From assembly GCF_041909755.1 (NCBI RefSeq), contig NZ_JAYRCW010000027.1, forward strand, positions 1-28,412: DNA of 28,412 bases, written 5' to 3'. Within the stretch, counting starts at the first letter, position 1. The number at the start of each line of letters is the position of its first letter. Shown piece after piece: positions 1 through 8,806 of the stretch. Under the pieces are notes generated by a model that saw only the letters and a program-made list of their open reading frames with translations, searched no databases and was not told where the DNA came from. The DNA comes from Sandaracinobacteroides sp041909755 (GTDB lineage Bacteria; Pseudomonadota; Alphaproteobacteria; Sphingomonadales; Sphingomonadaceae). Position numbers and translations under genes: made by a program.

Positions 1-71
1 GGGCCATGTGCCCCGGCCCGGCTGCCAGTTTTCGGCTTCGCGGCCGCGCAGGGGAAGGCTAGGCTGGGTTC

Positions 72-1583
72 ATGACCGAAAACGCCATCCGCTCCGTTCT
101 CGTGGTGGGCGGGGGAACATCCGGCTGGATCAGCGCCGCCGTGCTGGCGCGCTTCCTGGATCCGGCGACGACACGCATCACGCTGGTTGAATCCGACGAG
201 ATCGGGATCGTTGGCGTGGGTGAGGCGACGGTGCCCATCATCCGCAACCTGAACGGGCTTCTGGGCATCGATGAGAATGACTTCGTCGCCGCGACGCACG
301 GCAGCTTCAAGCTGGGCATCGAGTTCCGCGACTGGGGCCGGATCGGCAATGTGCATTTCCACGGCTTCGGAGACTTCGGCGAGGATATCGAAGGCATCGC
401 GCCGCACCATCACTGGCTGAAGCTGCGCCGGCAGGGCGACGACCGGCCGATCGAGGACTACAGCCTGACCTATGCGCTGGGCCGGCGCGGGCGCTTCACG
501 CCGCCGGATCCTGAAAGCGGGCGCGGCGAATCCGATTACCGCTATGCCTATCACTTCGACGCCGCGCTCTATGCCCGCTATCTGCGCCGCCATTGCGAGG
601 CGCGCGGCGTGACGCGCGTGGAAGGCCGGATCAGCGATGTTGCGCAGCATGGCGAGAGCGGCGACATCGCTTCGGTGACGCTGGCCGACGGGCGGGCGCT
701 GGAGGCGGACTTCTTCATCGACTGTTCCGGCTTTCGCGGCCTGCTGATCGAGGAGACGCTGAAGACCGGCTATGACAGCTGGGCGCAATGGCTGCCCTGC
801 GACCGGGCGGTGGTGACGGCGAGCAGCGGCGAAGCGCCTTCGCCGCCCTTCACCACATCCACCGCGCTGGAGGCCGGCTGGCAATGGCGCATTCCGCTGC
901 AGCATCGCGAAGGCAACGGCTATGTCTATGCCAGCCGCTTCACCAGCGACGAGCGGGCGCGTGAGCTGATGCTGGCGACGCTGAAGGGCGAGCCGATGCA
1001 GGAGCCGCGCGTGCTGCGCTTCGAGGGCGGGCGGCGAAAGCTGGCGTGGAACCGCAACTGCGTGGCGGTGGGGCTGGCGAGCGGCTTTCTGGAGCCGCTG
1101 GAATCGACCAGCATCCAGCTGATCCAGACGGCGATCGCGCGGCTGATCGACCATTTCCCGGATCGTCGGCGCGACCCCGCGATCATCGCCGAATACAACC
1201 GGCTGTGCGCGAACGAGGTGGAGCGGGTGCGCGATTTCATCATCCTGCATTATTGCCTGACCCACCGCACCGAGCCGATGTGGGACTATGTGCGCAACAT
1301 GGACTTGCCCGACACGCTGGCGCACAAGATCGAGCTGTGGAAGGCGATGGGGCGCGTGCCGCTGATGACCGAGGAAAGCTATCAGGAGCCGAGCTGGGCG
1401 GCGATCTTCCTGGGCAATGGCTGCCTGCCGGGCCGATATGACCCGCTGGTGGACCGGATCGACACCGCGCGGCTGGCGCGGGGGATGGCGGCGCGCCGGG
1501 AGGCCTATGCCGCCTGGGCCGAGCGGATGCCGACGCAGGCGGCCTATATCGCGCGCCACTGCGCCATGAAGGCGCCCGCATGA
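72..1583 (+). CDS. Flavin-dependent (tryptophan-type) halogenase paralogue 1
   Basis: A 503-residue member of the FADH2-dependent tryptophan halogenase family. The FAD-binding GGGTSGW motif is at residues 13-19. The family lysine lies in FKLGIEF (K80), the diagnostic WxWxIP motif is WQWRIP at 270-275, and the EPLEST stretch carrying the catalytic glutamate is at 341-346. These enzymes make hypohalous acid from reduced flavin and halide and halogenate indoles or other aromatics; the substrate here cannot be read. ATG 72 follows a GGGGAAGG Shine-Dalgarno. The stop overlaps the next start (ATGA, 1580-1583), so the two halogenases are translationally coupled. In sphingomonads and Caulobacter such genes often accompany TonB-dependent receptors of glycan loci; a receptor may lie just upstream of the window (inference). 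Family call firm, function open. Confidence 0.9.
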   Translation: MTENAIRSVLVVGGGTSGWISAAVLARFLDPATTRITLVESDEIGIVGVGEATVPIIRNLNGLLGIDENDFVAATHGSFKLGIEFRDWGRIGNVHFHGFGDFGEDIEGIAPHHHWLKLRRQGDDRPIEDYSLTYALGRRGRFTPPDPESGRGESDYRYAYHFDAALYARYLRRHCEARGVTRVEGRISDVAQHGESGDIASVTLADGRALEADFFIDCSGFRGLLIEETLKTGYDSWAQWLPCDRAVVTASSGEAPSPPFTTSTALEAGWQWRIPLQHREGNGYVYASRFTSDERARELMLATLKGEPMQEPRVLRFEGGRRKLAWNRNCVAVGLASGFLEPLESTSIQLIQTAIARLIDHFPDRRRDPAIIAEYNRLCANEVERVRDFIILHYCLTHRTEPMWDYVRNMDLPDTLAHKIELWKAMGRVPLMTEESYQEPSWAAIFLGNGCLPGRYDPLVDRIDTARLARGMAARREAYAAWAERMPTQAAYIARHCAMKAPA

Positions 1584-3100
1584 ACGGGGAAGCGCCTGTC
1601 CGCTCCATCGTGATCGCGGGCGGCGGCAGCGCCGGCTGGATGGCCGCCGCCGCGCTGTCGCGCGTGCTGGGCGGGGCCGATCATGTGTCGATCACGCTGG
1701 TGGAATCCGAGGAGATCGGGATCGTGGGCGTGGGTGAGGCGACGATCCCGCCGATCCAGGCCTTCAACGGGATCCTCGGCATCAACAACGAGGAGTTCAT
1801 CCGCGCCACGCAGGCGACGTTCAAGCTGGGGATCGAATTCGTGAACTGGCTGCGGCCGGGGCACCGCTATCTCCATCCCTTCGGCGCCTATGGTCAGCCG
1901 GTGGGGCTGGCGCCCTTTCACCAGCACTGGCTGCGGGCGCGGCAGCTGGGCGATCCGGTGGGCATCGAGGCCTATTCGCTGACAACGCAGGCGGCGATAC
2001 GCGGGCGCTTCCAGCGGCCCAGTTCCGATCCCCGATCGGTGCTGTCCACCATGGCCTATGCCTATCATTTCGACGCCGCGCTCTATGCGAAATACCTGCG
2101 CGCCTATGCCGAGGCGCGGGGCGTGGTGCGGCGGGAAGGCCGGATCGCCCAGGTGAACCTGGACGGCGAGACGGGCGACATCGCATCCCTGCTGCTGGAC
2201 GATGGCGGCGTGATTGCGGGCGACCTGTTCATCGACTGCACCGGCTTCCGCTCGCTGCTGCTGGGGCAGGCGCTGGGCGTCGGCTATGAGGACTGGTCCC
2301 GCTGGCTGCCGTGCAACAGCGCGCTGGCGGTGCCCAGCGGCAAGGTGCCCGAGGATACGCCCTATACCCGTTCGACCGCCTGGGGCGCAGGCTGGCAATG
2401 GCGGATTCCGCTGCAGCACCGCACCGGCAACGGCATGGTTTACTGCAACAGCTACATGGCGGATGCGGAAGCCGGCGACATCCTGCTGGGCAATCTGGAT
2501 TCACCGGCGCTGGCGCAGCCGATGCAACTGCGCTTCACCACCGGCCGTCGGACGAAATTCTGGCACCGCAACTGCGTGGCGGCGGGCTTGTCCTCGGGCT
2601 TTCTGGAGCCGCTGGAATCGACCAGCATCCACCTGATCCAATCCAGCATCACGCGGCTGATCACATCCTTCCCGCGCGCCCGGATGAGCCCGTTGCTGCA
2701 GGCGGAGTACAACCGGCAGATGGGCAACGAGTTCGAGCGGGTGCGGGATTTCCTGGTGCTGCACTACAGCGCGACGGAGCGCGACGACACGCCCTTCTGG
2801 CGCTATTGCCGGACCATGCCGATCCCGGACTCGCTGGCGGAAAAGATCGCCCTGTTCCGCGAATCCGGCCGCTTGCTGGAACGGCCGCACGACCTGTTCT
2901 GGGAATCGAGCTGGCTGGCGGTGCTGCTGGGCCAGGGCATCGAGCCGACGGGCCATGACCCGATGGCGGACAGCGTGCCCCCGGCGGAGCTGGACCGGAT
3001 GCTGCGCGCCATGCGCAAGACGATTGCGGACGCGGCCGAGGCGCTGCCCACGCAGGCGGACTATATCGACCGTTACTGCCGCGCCGCGCCGCCCGCCTGA
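1580..3100 (+). CDS. Flavin-dependent (tryptophan-type) halogenase paralogue 2
   Basis: A 506-residue paralogue of the preceding gene, apparently an old tandem duplication. It shows GGGSAGW at residues 14-20, the family lysine in FKLGIEF (K82), WQWRIP at 272-277 and EPLEST at 343-348, so the FAD site and catalytic residues are intact. The start ATG overlaps the previous stop by 4 bases. Its 3' end overlaps the convergent antiporter gene by 28 bp (3073-3100). Conserved blocks such as EEIGIVGVGEAT and GFLEPLESTSI are nearly identical in both copies, while the middle segments differ, which would fit different substrates (inference). A partner flavin reductase is not encoded in the window. Confidence 0.9.
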   Translation: MNGEAPVRSIVIAGGGSAGWMAAAALSRVLGGADHVSITLVESEEIGIVGVGEATIPPIQAFNGILGINNEEFIRATQATFKLGIEFVNWLRPGHRYLHPFGAYGQPVGLAPFHQHWLRARQLGDPVGIEAYSLTTQAAIRGRFQRPSSDPRSVLSTMAYAYHFDAALYAKYLRAYAEARGVVRREGRIAQVNLDGETGDIASLLLDDGGVIAGDLFIDCTGFRSLLLGQALGVGYEDWSRWLPCNSALAVPSGKVPEDTPYTRSTAWGAGWQWRIPLQHRTGNGMVYCNSYMADAEAGDILLGNLDSPALAQPMQLRFTTGRRTKFWHRNCVAAGLSSGFLEPLESTSIHLIQSSITRLITSFPRARMSPLLQAEYNRQMGNEFERVRDFLVLHYSATERDDTPFWRYCRTMPIPDSLAEKIALFRESGRLLERPHDLFWESSWLAVLLGQGIEPTGHDPMADSVPPAELDRMLRAMRKTIADAAEALPTQADYIDRYCRAAPPA

Positions 3101-4278
3101 TCGGCCTGCCGGCGCTGCAACAGGCGCACGGCGGGAATGGTGAGCATCGTGCTGCCCACGGCCATCAGCAGAAGCGCGGTGAAGGCGGCGCTGGAGATGA
3201 TCTGCCGATCCAGCAGCACCTGCGCGAAGATGATCATGATGAGCGCCTTTGTCTGCAACAGCCAGCCGATGAGGTTCGCCTCCCCCCGGTTCCAGCCGAG
3301 GATGCGTCCGGCGAGGTGCACGCCCGCGAGCTTGCCCGCGACGGAGGCGACAAGAAGAAGCGCCGCCGCGCCGATGACGGCGAGGCCGCCCATTTCCCAG
3401 CTGGTGCGCAGGCCGGTGGACAGGAAGAACACGGGCATCAGCGCGAACAGGATGGTGGTGCGGAACTGGTCCATGCGCTTGCTGTCGAACCAGTGGCCGT
3501 CGAGCACTGCGCCCGCGAGGAAGGCGCCGACCATGTAGTGCAGCCCCGACCAGTCTGCCGCGAGGCTGACGGCGATCAGCCAGATCAGGCCGACATGCCA
3601 GCGGTCTGCCTGCGGAATGCGGCTGACGAGGCGGCGGATGGCGAAGGACGCCAGCGCGAAACAGGCGAAGAAGGCCAGTTGCCGGGCCATGCGATCCGTA
3701 TCGACGAGGATGATGGCCAGCACGCCCCAGATGGCGATATCGTCCAGGCTGGCATAGCGCAGGATGCGCTGGCCCAGCGGCTGGCGCAGGATTTCCAGCT
3801 TTTCCATGAACAGGATCAGGATCGGAAGCGCGGTGACGGCGGCCGCCATGCCGATGCCGGCGGTCGCCTGCAGGCGGGTTCCTTCCGCCCCCAGCCATCC
3901 TTCGGTGCGAAGCAGGAGAGCGCCCGCCGCCATGCCAAGGGTGAGCGGCGCCAGCAGGGCGAGCGAGGCGGTGATCCCGGTTTCACGGCGGTTCTGCCAC
4001 GCGGCCTTCAGATCGAGTTCAAGCCCGGCGGTGAAGACGAACATCATCACGCCCCACCAGGCGACGCCGTTCAGCGCGGTGATGACCTGGGGATTGAACA
4101 GGGCGGTATGCGCGTCGGGGAAGGCCGCCCCCACCACGCCCGGCCCAAGCAGGACGCCGCTGAGGATCTGCACGACCACGAGCGGGGCGAAACCGTCTGT
4201 GCGGAACAGCCGCCAGACCAGCCAGGGCAGGCTGAACACCAGCAGCATCGCGATCAGGAAGAGTTCGGTCGTGGTCAT
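3073..4278 (-). CDS. Kef/NhaP-like cation:proton antiporter (CPA2 family)
   Basis: A 401-residue polytopic inner-membrane protein with about 11-12 hydrophobic segments, of the sodium/hydrogen exchanger (CPA2) type. Supporting motifs are LLGPG (residues 43-47), FTAGLELD (82-89), AAAVTALPI (145-152 region) and the paired acidic residues SLDDIAIW (D179-D180) where the ion-binding aspartates lie in this family. There is no C-terminal RCK/TrkA-N domain, so it is shorter than KefB/KefC. ATG at 4278 is chosen because the first membrane segment starts at once; an in-frame GTG at 4335 would add 19 polar residues. It would exchange Na+ or K+ for H+; specificity is not visible. It stands alone between the halogenases and the glycan genes and has no evident pathway link to them. 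Confidence 0.85.
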   Translation of the reverse strand: MTTTELFLIAMLLVFSLPWLVWRLFRTDGFAPLVVVQILSGVLLGPGVVGAAFPDAHTALFNPQVITALNGVAWWGVMMFVFTAGLELDLKAAWQNRRETGITASLALLAPLTLGMAAGALLLRTEGWLGAEGTRLQATAGIGMAAAVTALPILILFMEKLEILRQPLGQRILRYASLDDIAIWGVLAIILVDTDRMARQLAFFACFALASFAIRRLVSRIPQADRWHVGLIWLIAVSLAADWSGLHYMVGAFLAGAVLDGHWFDSKRMDQFRTTILFALMPVFFLSTGLRTSWEMGGLAVIGAAALLLVASVAGKLAGVHLAGRILGWNRGEANLIGWLLQTKALIMIIFAQVLLDRQIISSAAFTALLLMAVGSTMLTIPAVRLLQRRQADQAGGAARQ

Positions 4279-4413
4279 TCCGGCGCGACCGTTAGGAAAC
4301 CGGGCATATGCTGTCGAGCGGGAAGGCGGCCGCACAGGGCGGGTGCAACCCCGACACGCGGCCTGCCGAGCTGTTCATCCATTCCCTGCCCCCGAGATTA
4401 AGGTTGCGCGGCG

Positions 4414-4443
4414 TTGGTCGTCGCTGCAAGATAACGCTAACAT
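4414..4443 (+). promoter_or_regulatory. Putative promoter and XylR-type operator for GH43-lacI
   Basis: The operator-like 14-mer AGATAACGCTAACA (4429-4442) shares the CG-centred core nGnTAnCGCwAnCn with four other sites in the window. It overlaps a possible -10 box TAACAT (4438-4443), which lies 18 nt after a possible -35 TTGGTC (4414-4419). A repressor bound here would cover the RNA polymerase site. The gene starts 35 nt downstream of the operator. The operator is supported by recurrence; the promoter hexamers are weaker. Confidence 0.55.
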
Positions 4444-4477
4444 TCGAAGCCTAGCTGCGTCTGGGGAGGCGTGCAAC

Positions 4478-6181
4478 ATGGGATTCCGGCCTGCGGGCGC
4501 ATTGGTGGCCGCCCTTCTGATCCTGTGCCCGCAAGGGGCGCTGCGGGCGGCGGAGGCGGAGTTCCGCTGGTTCCGCTATGCCGGTTCCGATCCGGTGGAT
4601 CCGGGTGCGGGGCCGGCCGAAGGGCAGTTCCGCAACCCGGTGCTGGCAGGCTTTTACCCGGACCCCTCGATCGTCCGGGTGGGAGCGGATTTCTACCTGG
4701 TGAACTCCAACTTTGGCTGGTTCCCGGGGATTCCTGTGTGGCACAGCCGCGATCTCGTCAGCTGGCGGCAGATCGGCAACGCCATTGACCGGCCGGGGAT
4801 GGTGGATTTCAAGGGCAGGGAATTGTCGCAGGGGCTGTTCGCGCCCACCATCAGCTGGCACGACGGCACCTTCTATATCGCCAACACCTGCTTTGCCTGC
4901 GGCGGCAACTATATCGTCACCGCGAAGGATCCGGCCGGGCCATGGAGCCAGCCGCACTGGTTTCCGGATCTGGGCTGGGGGATCGACCCGTCGCTGTTCT
5001 TCGATGCGGATGGATCCGCCTGGCTGCTGAACAATGATGTGCCGCCGGGCGGCGAAACCTATCCGGGGCATCGTGCGGTGTTCCTGCAGCGGCTGGATCT
5101 TGGGGCGATGAAGCTGGTGGGCCCGCGCCACATGATCCTGAACGGCGGCGCGAAGATCGCGGAGAAGCCGGAGTATGTGGAAGGGCCGCACCTCTTCCGG
5201 GCGAACGGCTTCTATTATCTGACGGCGGCCGAAGGCGGCACGGGCGACCGGCACGCGCAGGTCGTGCTGCGATCGAAATCGATCGAGGGGCCGTATGAAG
5301 CCTTTGCGGGAAACCCGATCCTGACGCAGCGCGGGATGGATCCGGCGCGCCTGTTCCCGATCAGCTCGGCGGGGCATGCCGACCTGGTGCAGACGGAGGC
5401 TGGCGACTGGTGGGCGGTGTTCCTGGCGACCCGGCCCTATCGCGACGACATCTACAACACGGGTCGCGAAACCTTCCTGCTGCCTGTGCAATGGACGGCG
5501 GACGGCTGGCCGACGATCCTGAAGCCGGGCGTGCCGATCCCGCATGTGGCGAAGCGCCCCGCCCTGCCGCCCGATCCGGCGCCGCCGATGCCCACCAGCG
5601 GGCCCTTCATGGTGGAGGACGCCTTCGACGGCCCGGCATTGGGCCTGCACTGGATGACGATGCGTGGGCCCGCGGACGGCTGGATGCGGCTGGAGGGCGG
5701 GGTGCTGAGGCTGACGCCGCGCAGCATCGGCCTGGGCGATCTGGCCGATCCCAGCTTCGTGGCGCGGCGGCAGCAGCATATGAACATGGAGGCCTCTACC
5801 CTGCTGTCGTTCAAGCCGGGCGCGGGCGAGGCGGCGGGGCTGGGGATCATCCAGCGCGATGAATATTGGTATGCGCTGCTGCTGGCGGATGCGGGCGGTG
5901 GCCGGCGGGAAATCCGGCTGCTGCTGCGCGACGGGGCGGAGACACCGGCGGCCGGACGGCTACTGGCCTCTGCCCCGGCACCGGATGGTGACATCCGCCT
6001 GAGGATTGTGGCTGAGGGCGAGCGCTATCGGTTTGACTGGGCACCTGCGGGCGGGGACTGGCGGACGCTGCTGGCCGGGGCCGACGGCACCGTGCTGAGC
6101 AGCTGGCGGGCGCGGGGCTTCGTGGGGGCGATGGTGGGCCCCTATGCCGTGACAGTCGACAGCAGACGGATCAGCCCATAG
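4478..6181 (+). CDS. Secreted GH43 beta-xylosidase / alpha-L-arabinofuranosidase
   Basis: A 567-residue glycoside hydrolase family 43 protein. Residues 1-25 are a Sec signal peptide (hydrophobic core AALLIL, then ALRAA). The catalytic five-bladed propeller shows the general base in FYPDPS (D62), the pKa-modulating aspartate in GIDPS (D170) and the general acid in YVEGPH (E235). A C-terminal beta-sandwich (about 370-567, starting near VEDAFDGPALGLHW) is typical of the large GH43 beta-xylosidase group. It should release xylose or arabinose from xylo-oligosaccharides or decorated xyloglucan in the periplasm; substrate cannot be fixed from motifs alone. ATG 4478 follows GGGGAGG; the frame is open farther upstream, but no signal peptide precedes this start. 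Ten bases separate it from lacI, so the two are probably one operon. Confidence 0.9.
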   Translation: MGFRPAGALVAALLILCPQGALRAAEAEFRWFRYAGSDPVDPGAGPAEGQFRNPVLAGFYPDPSIVRVGADFYLVNSNFGWFPGIPVWHSRDLVSWRQIGNAIDRPGMVDFKGRELSQGLFAPTISWHDGTFYIANTCFACGGNYIVTAKDPAGPWSQPHWFPDLGWGIDPSLFFDADGSAWLLNNDVPPGGETYPGHRAVFLQRLDLGAMKLVGPRHMILNGGAKIAEKPEYVEGPHLFRANGFYYLTAAEGGTGDRHAQVVLRSKSIEGPYEAFAGNPILTQRGMDPARLFPISSAGHADLVQTEAGDWWAVFLATRPYRDDIYNTGRETFLLPVQWTADGWPTILKPGVPIPHVAKRPALPPDPAPPMPTSGPFMVEDAFDGPALGLHWMTMRGPADGWMRLEGGVLRLTPRSIGLGDLADPSFVARRQQHMNMEASTLLSFKPGAGEAAGLGIIQRDEYWYALLLADAGGGRREIRLLLRDGAETPAAGRLLASAPAPDGDIRLRIVAEGERYRFDWAPAGGDWRTLLAGADGTVLSSWRARGFVGAMVGPYAVTVDSRRISP

Positions 6182-6191
6182 GGATTGCGGG

Positions 6192-7235
6192 ATGAGCCGA
6201 CCGACCCGCCGCAAATCCGGAAGCGCGACCATCCAGGACGTCGCGCGGGAGGCGGGCGTGTCTGCGATGACCGTCTCGCGGGTGGTGAACGGCGGATCGC
6301 AGGTGCGCAGCGAAACGCGCGAGGCCGTGCTCGCCGCGATCGAGAAGCTGAGTTACCAGCCGAACAGTGCGGCGCGCACCCTGGCGGCCGGGCGGGCGGC
6401 GCAGATCGGCCTTCTTTATTCCAACCCCTCTGCCTCTTACCTCAGCCAGTTCCTGATAGGGGCGCTGGAGGGGGCGCGGCTGGGGGGCAGCCACCTGCTG
6501 CTGCAACCCTGCAACGATGCCAGCCCGACAGCGCAGGCGGAAGCGGCACGGCATTTCGTGGGGCCGGATATCCAGGGCGTGATCCTGCCGCCGCCGCTGT
6601 CGGAATCAGAGGCGGTGAAGGCGGAGCTGACGGCGGCACATGTGCCCTGGGTGGCGATCGCGCTGGGGCGGATGCAGCCGGGCGCGCTGAACGTGCGGAT
6701 CGACGACCAGGCGGCCGCGGCGACGATGACGCGGCACCTGCTGGAGCTGGGGCACCGCCGCATCGGCTTCATCAAGGGGCACCCGAACCAGATCGCGAGC
6801 GCGGAACGCTATCGCGGCTTTGTCGCCGCGCTTGCGGACGCGGGGCTGGATGCGAAGGCCATGCCGGTCGAGCAGGGGTATTTCAGCTATGATTCGGGGC
6901 TGGAGGCCGCCGGGCGCATGCTGGCCGGGGCCGACCGGCCGACGGCGATCTTCGCCAGCAACGACGACATGGCGGCTGCCGCCGTGGGGGTTGCGAACCG
7001 CCTGGGGCTGAAGGTGCCGCAGGACCTGAGCATCGTGGGGTTCGACGACACGCAGCTGGCGACGAGCATCTGGCCGCAGCTGACGACGATCCGCCAGCCG
7101 ATCGCGGAAATGGCGCGATCGGCCGTCGCGTTGCTGCAGGAACGGCTGCGCACGGGCGAGACACCGGACGAGCCGGAGCTGGTGCTGCCCTATCAGCTGA
7201 TCGTCCGGGGATCGAGCGGCCCGCCCACTGCCTGA
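6192..7235 (+). CDS. LacI-family transcriptional regulator, probable xylose repressor (XylR-like)
   Basis: A 347-residue LacI/GalR regulator. The N-terminal helix-turn-helix is at residues 12-33 (TIQDVAREAGVS, then MTVSRVVNG), followed by the hinge helix (NSAARTLA) and a periplasmic-binding-protein-like effector domain to about 340, with FASNDDMA and IVGFDD signatures. It sits directly after the GH43 gene and just before the sugar symporter-xylD unit. Five LacI-like palindromic sites in the window lie in front of xylose genes, including its own operon, so it is the obvious candidate for a repressor relieved by xylose, with autoregulation. This role is inferred from position and from the known Caulobacter LacI-type XylR; an arabinose or glucose effector is possible. 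Confidence 0.88.
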   Translation: MSRPTRRKSGSATIQDVAREAGVSAMTVSRVVNGGSQVRSETREAVLAAIEKLSYQPNSAARTLAAGRAAQIGLLYSNPSASYLSQFLIGALEGARLGGSHLLLQPCNDASPTAQAEAARHFVGPDIQGVILPPPLSESEAVKAELTAAHVPWVAIALGRMQPGALNVRIDDQAAAATMTRHLLELGHRRIGFIKGHPNQIASAERYRGFVAALADAGLDAKAMPVEQGYFSYDSGLEAAGRMLAGADRPTAIFASNDDMAAAAVGVANRLGLKVPQDLSIVGFDDTQLATSIWPQLTTIRQPIAEMARSAVALLQERLRTGETPDEPELVLPYQLIVRGSSGPPTA

Positions 7236-7324
7236 CACCGCCGCGGCGGATTGCATACGAATGCGATTTGCGCCGTGGAAGCCCCCTTGCCAAGACTGTC
7301 GCGGAGCGGCATGAACAGCGGTGG

Positions 7325-7338
7325 GGTTACCGCTAACA
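7325..7338 (+). promoter_or_regulatory. XylR-type operator upstream of symporter-xylD
   Basis: The 14-mer GGTTACCGCTAACA shares nGnTAnCGCwAnCn with four other sites in the window, and its right half CGCTAACA is identical to that of the GH43 operator. It lies 63 nt before the symporter ATG in the 166-bp gap after lacI. A TAACAT (7334-7339) inside it could be the -10 box, as in front of GH43; no convincing -35 is seen. Confidence 0.55.
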
Positions 7339-7401
7339 TCGGCTGCTTGCGGAGGCAGGCCCGAAGAGCCGACAACGGCCGGGCGGTTTGGGGAGAGACG
7401 G

Positions 7402-8805
7402 ATGACGGATGCAGGGCGCCAGGCCAATTACGGCTTCATCGCGACGATCGTGGCGGTCGCCACCATCGGCGGTTTCATGTTCGGCTATGACAGCGGCGTG
7501 ATCAACGGCACGCAGGAGGGGCTGGAAGGCGCCTTCGGCGTTTCCGAACTGGGAACCGGCGTGCTGGTGGGCGCGTTGCTGATCGGCTGCGCGGTGGGGG
7601 CCTTCACGGCGGGGCGGCTTTCCGACCTGATCGGGCGGCGCAACGTGATGATGCTGGCGGCGGGGCTGTTCGTGATTTCGGCCTTTGGCGCAGGGGCGGC
7701 GAACTCAGCCTGGCTGTTCGTGCTGGCACGCTTCATCGGCGGGCTGGGCGTGGGCGCGGCATCGGTGACGACACCCGTCTATATTTCCGAAGTGACGCCG
7801 GCGGCGGTGCGCGGGCGGCTTTCCACCGTGCAGCAGATCATGATCATCACCGGCCTGACCGGGGCCTTTGTCGCCAACTATGTGCTGGCGCGCACGGCCG
7901 GCGGATCGACGGCGGAATTCTGGCTGGGCTTCCCGGCCTGGCGCTGGATGCTGTGGCTGCAGATGATCCCGGCGACCATCTATCTGGCGGCGCTGACGCT
8001 GATCCCGGAAAGCCCGCGCTATCTGGTGCTGAAGGGCCGCGACGAAGAGGCGAAGTCGGTTCTGTCGAAGCTGTTCGGCGCAGAGACGGCGGACGCCAAG
8101 GTGGCGGACATCCGGCACACGCTGGCGACAGACCACCAGCCGCGCCTGTCGGACCTGAAGGACCCGGCGACCGGCCGCATCCGGCCCATCCTGTGGGCGG
8201 GCATCGGCATCGCGGTGTTCCAGCAGCTCGTGGGGATCAACATCGTTTTCTACTATGGATCGGTGCTGTGGCAGTCCGTCGGCTTTTCCGAGAATGACGC
8301 GCTGCTGATCAACATCGTGTCGGGCGCGGTTTCGATCCTGGCCTGCCTGGCGACGGTGCTGATGATCGACCGCATCGGGCGCAAGCCGCTGCTGCTGATG
8401 GGATCGCTGGGCATGGCGGCGACGCTGTCGGTGATGGTGATCTGCTTTGCCAATGCGGTGATGGTGGACGGCCAGCTGAGCCTGCCCGGCAGCTTTGGCC
8501 TGATCGCGCTGGTGGCGGCCAACCTGTATGTGATCTTCTTCAACATGAGCTGGGGCCCGGTGATGTGGGTGATGCTGGGCGAGATGTTCCCGAACCAGAT
8601 CCGGGGCTCTGCACTGGCGGTTTCGGGCCTTGCGCAATGGGCGGCCAACTTCGCCATCGTGCTGAGCTTCCCCTGGGCGGCGAAGCATGTCGGCCTGCCG
8701 CTCACCTATGGCTTCTATGCCGCGTCCGCGCTGCTCTCCTTCTTCTTCGTTCGCGCGGTGGTGAAGGAAACCAAGGGCAAGGAACTGGAAGCGATGCAGG
8801 GCTGA
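7402..8805 (+). CDS. MFS sugar:H+ symporter (XylE/GalP-like sugar porter)
   Basis: A 467-residue, 12-segment major facilitator of the sugar porter family. Its motifs are GYDSGVINGT in helix 1, GRLSDLIGRR in the loop between helices 2 and 3, PESPR before the central loop (202-206), QQLVGIN in helix 7 (274-280), DRIGRKP in the second half, and ETKGKELE at the C-terminus. It should import xylose or a related monosaccharide across the inner membrane with protons; gene context points to D-xylose. ATG 7402 follows GGGGAGAGACG; an earlier in-frame GTG at 7321 is rejected because it precedes the operator. Its stop is one base from the xylD start, so the two are co-transcribed. Confidence 0.9.
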   Translation: MTDAGRQANYGFIATIVAVATIGGFMFGYDSGVINGTQEGLEGAFGVSELGTGVLVGALLIGCAVGAFTAGRLSDLIGRRNVMMLAAGLFVISAFGAGAANSAWLFVLARFIGGLGVGAASVTTPVYISEVTPAAVRGRLSTVQQIMIITGLTGAFVANYVLARTAGGSTAEFWLGFPAWRWMLWLQMIPATIYLAALTLIPESPRYLVLKGRDEEAKSVLSKLFGAETADAKVADIRHTLATDHQPRLSDLKDPATGRIRPILWAGIGIAVFQQLVGINIVFYYGSVLWQSVGFSENDALLINIVSGAVSILACLATVLMIDRIGRKPLLLMGSLGMAATLSVMVICFANAVMVDGQLSLPGSFGLIALVAANLYVIFFNMSWGPVMWVMLGEMFPNQIRGSALAVSGLAQWAANFAIVLSFPWAAKHVGLPLTYGFYAASALLSFFFVRAVVKETKGKELEAMQG

Positions 8806-8806
8806 G

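Noticed and set aside
1..71. GGGCC/GGCCC inverted repeat at the window start as a terminator of the upstream gene
   Set aside because: The stem is only 5 bp with a 9-nt loop in very GC-rich sequence, and the upstream gene is not visible.
2501..3898. Long minus-strand frame overlapping halogenase 2 and the antiporter
   Set aside because: It runs in another frame of the antiporter strand and gives an Arg/Ala/Gly-rich product with no membrane segments or motifs.
4286..4299. ACCGTTAGG segment before the antiporter as another XylR site
   Set aside because: It lacks the TAnCGCwA core and the opposite half-site; similarity is limited to a few bases.
3764..4477. N-terminal extension of the GH43 open frame
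   Set aside because: It would overlap the antiporter gene and the operator. The ATG at 4478 has a strong ribosome site and begins a signal peptide.
7249..7268. Possible operator TTGCATACGAATGCGATT after lacI
   Set aside because: The arms GCAT/ATGC are only 4 bp, the sequence occurs once, and it is not shared with other promoters in the window.
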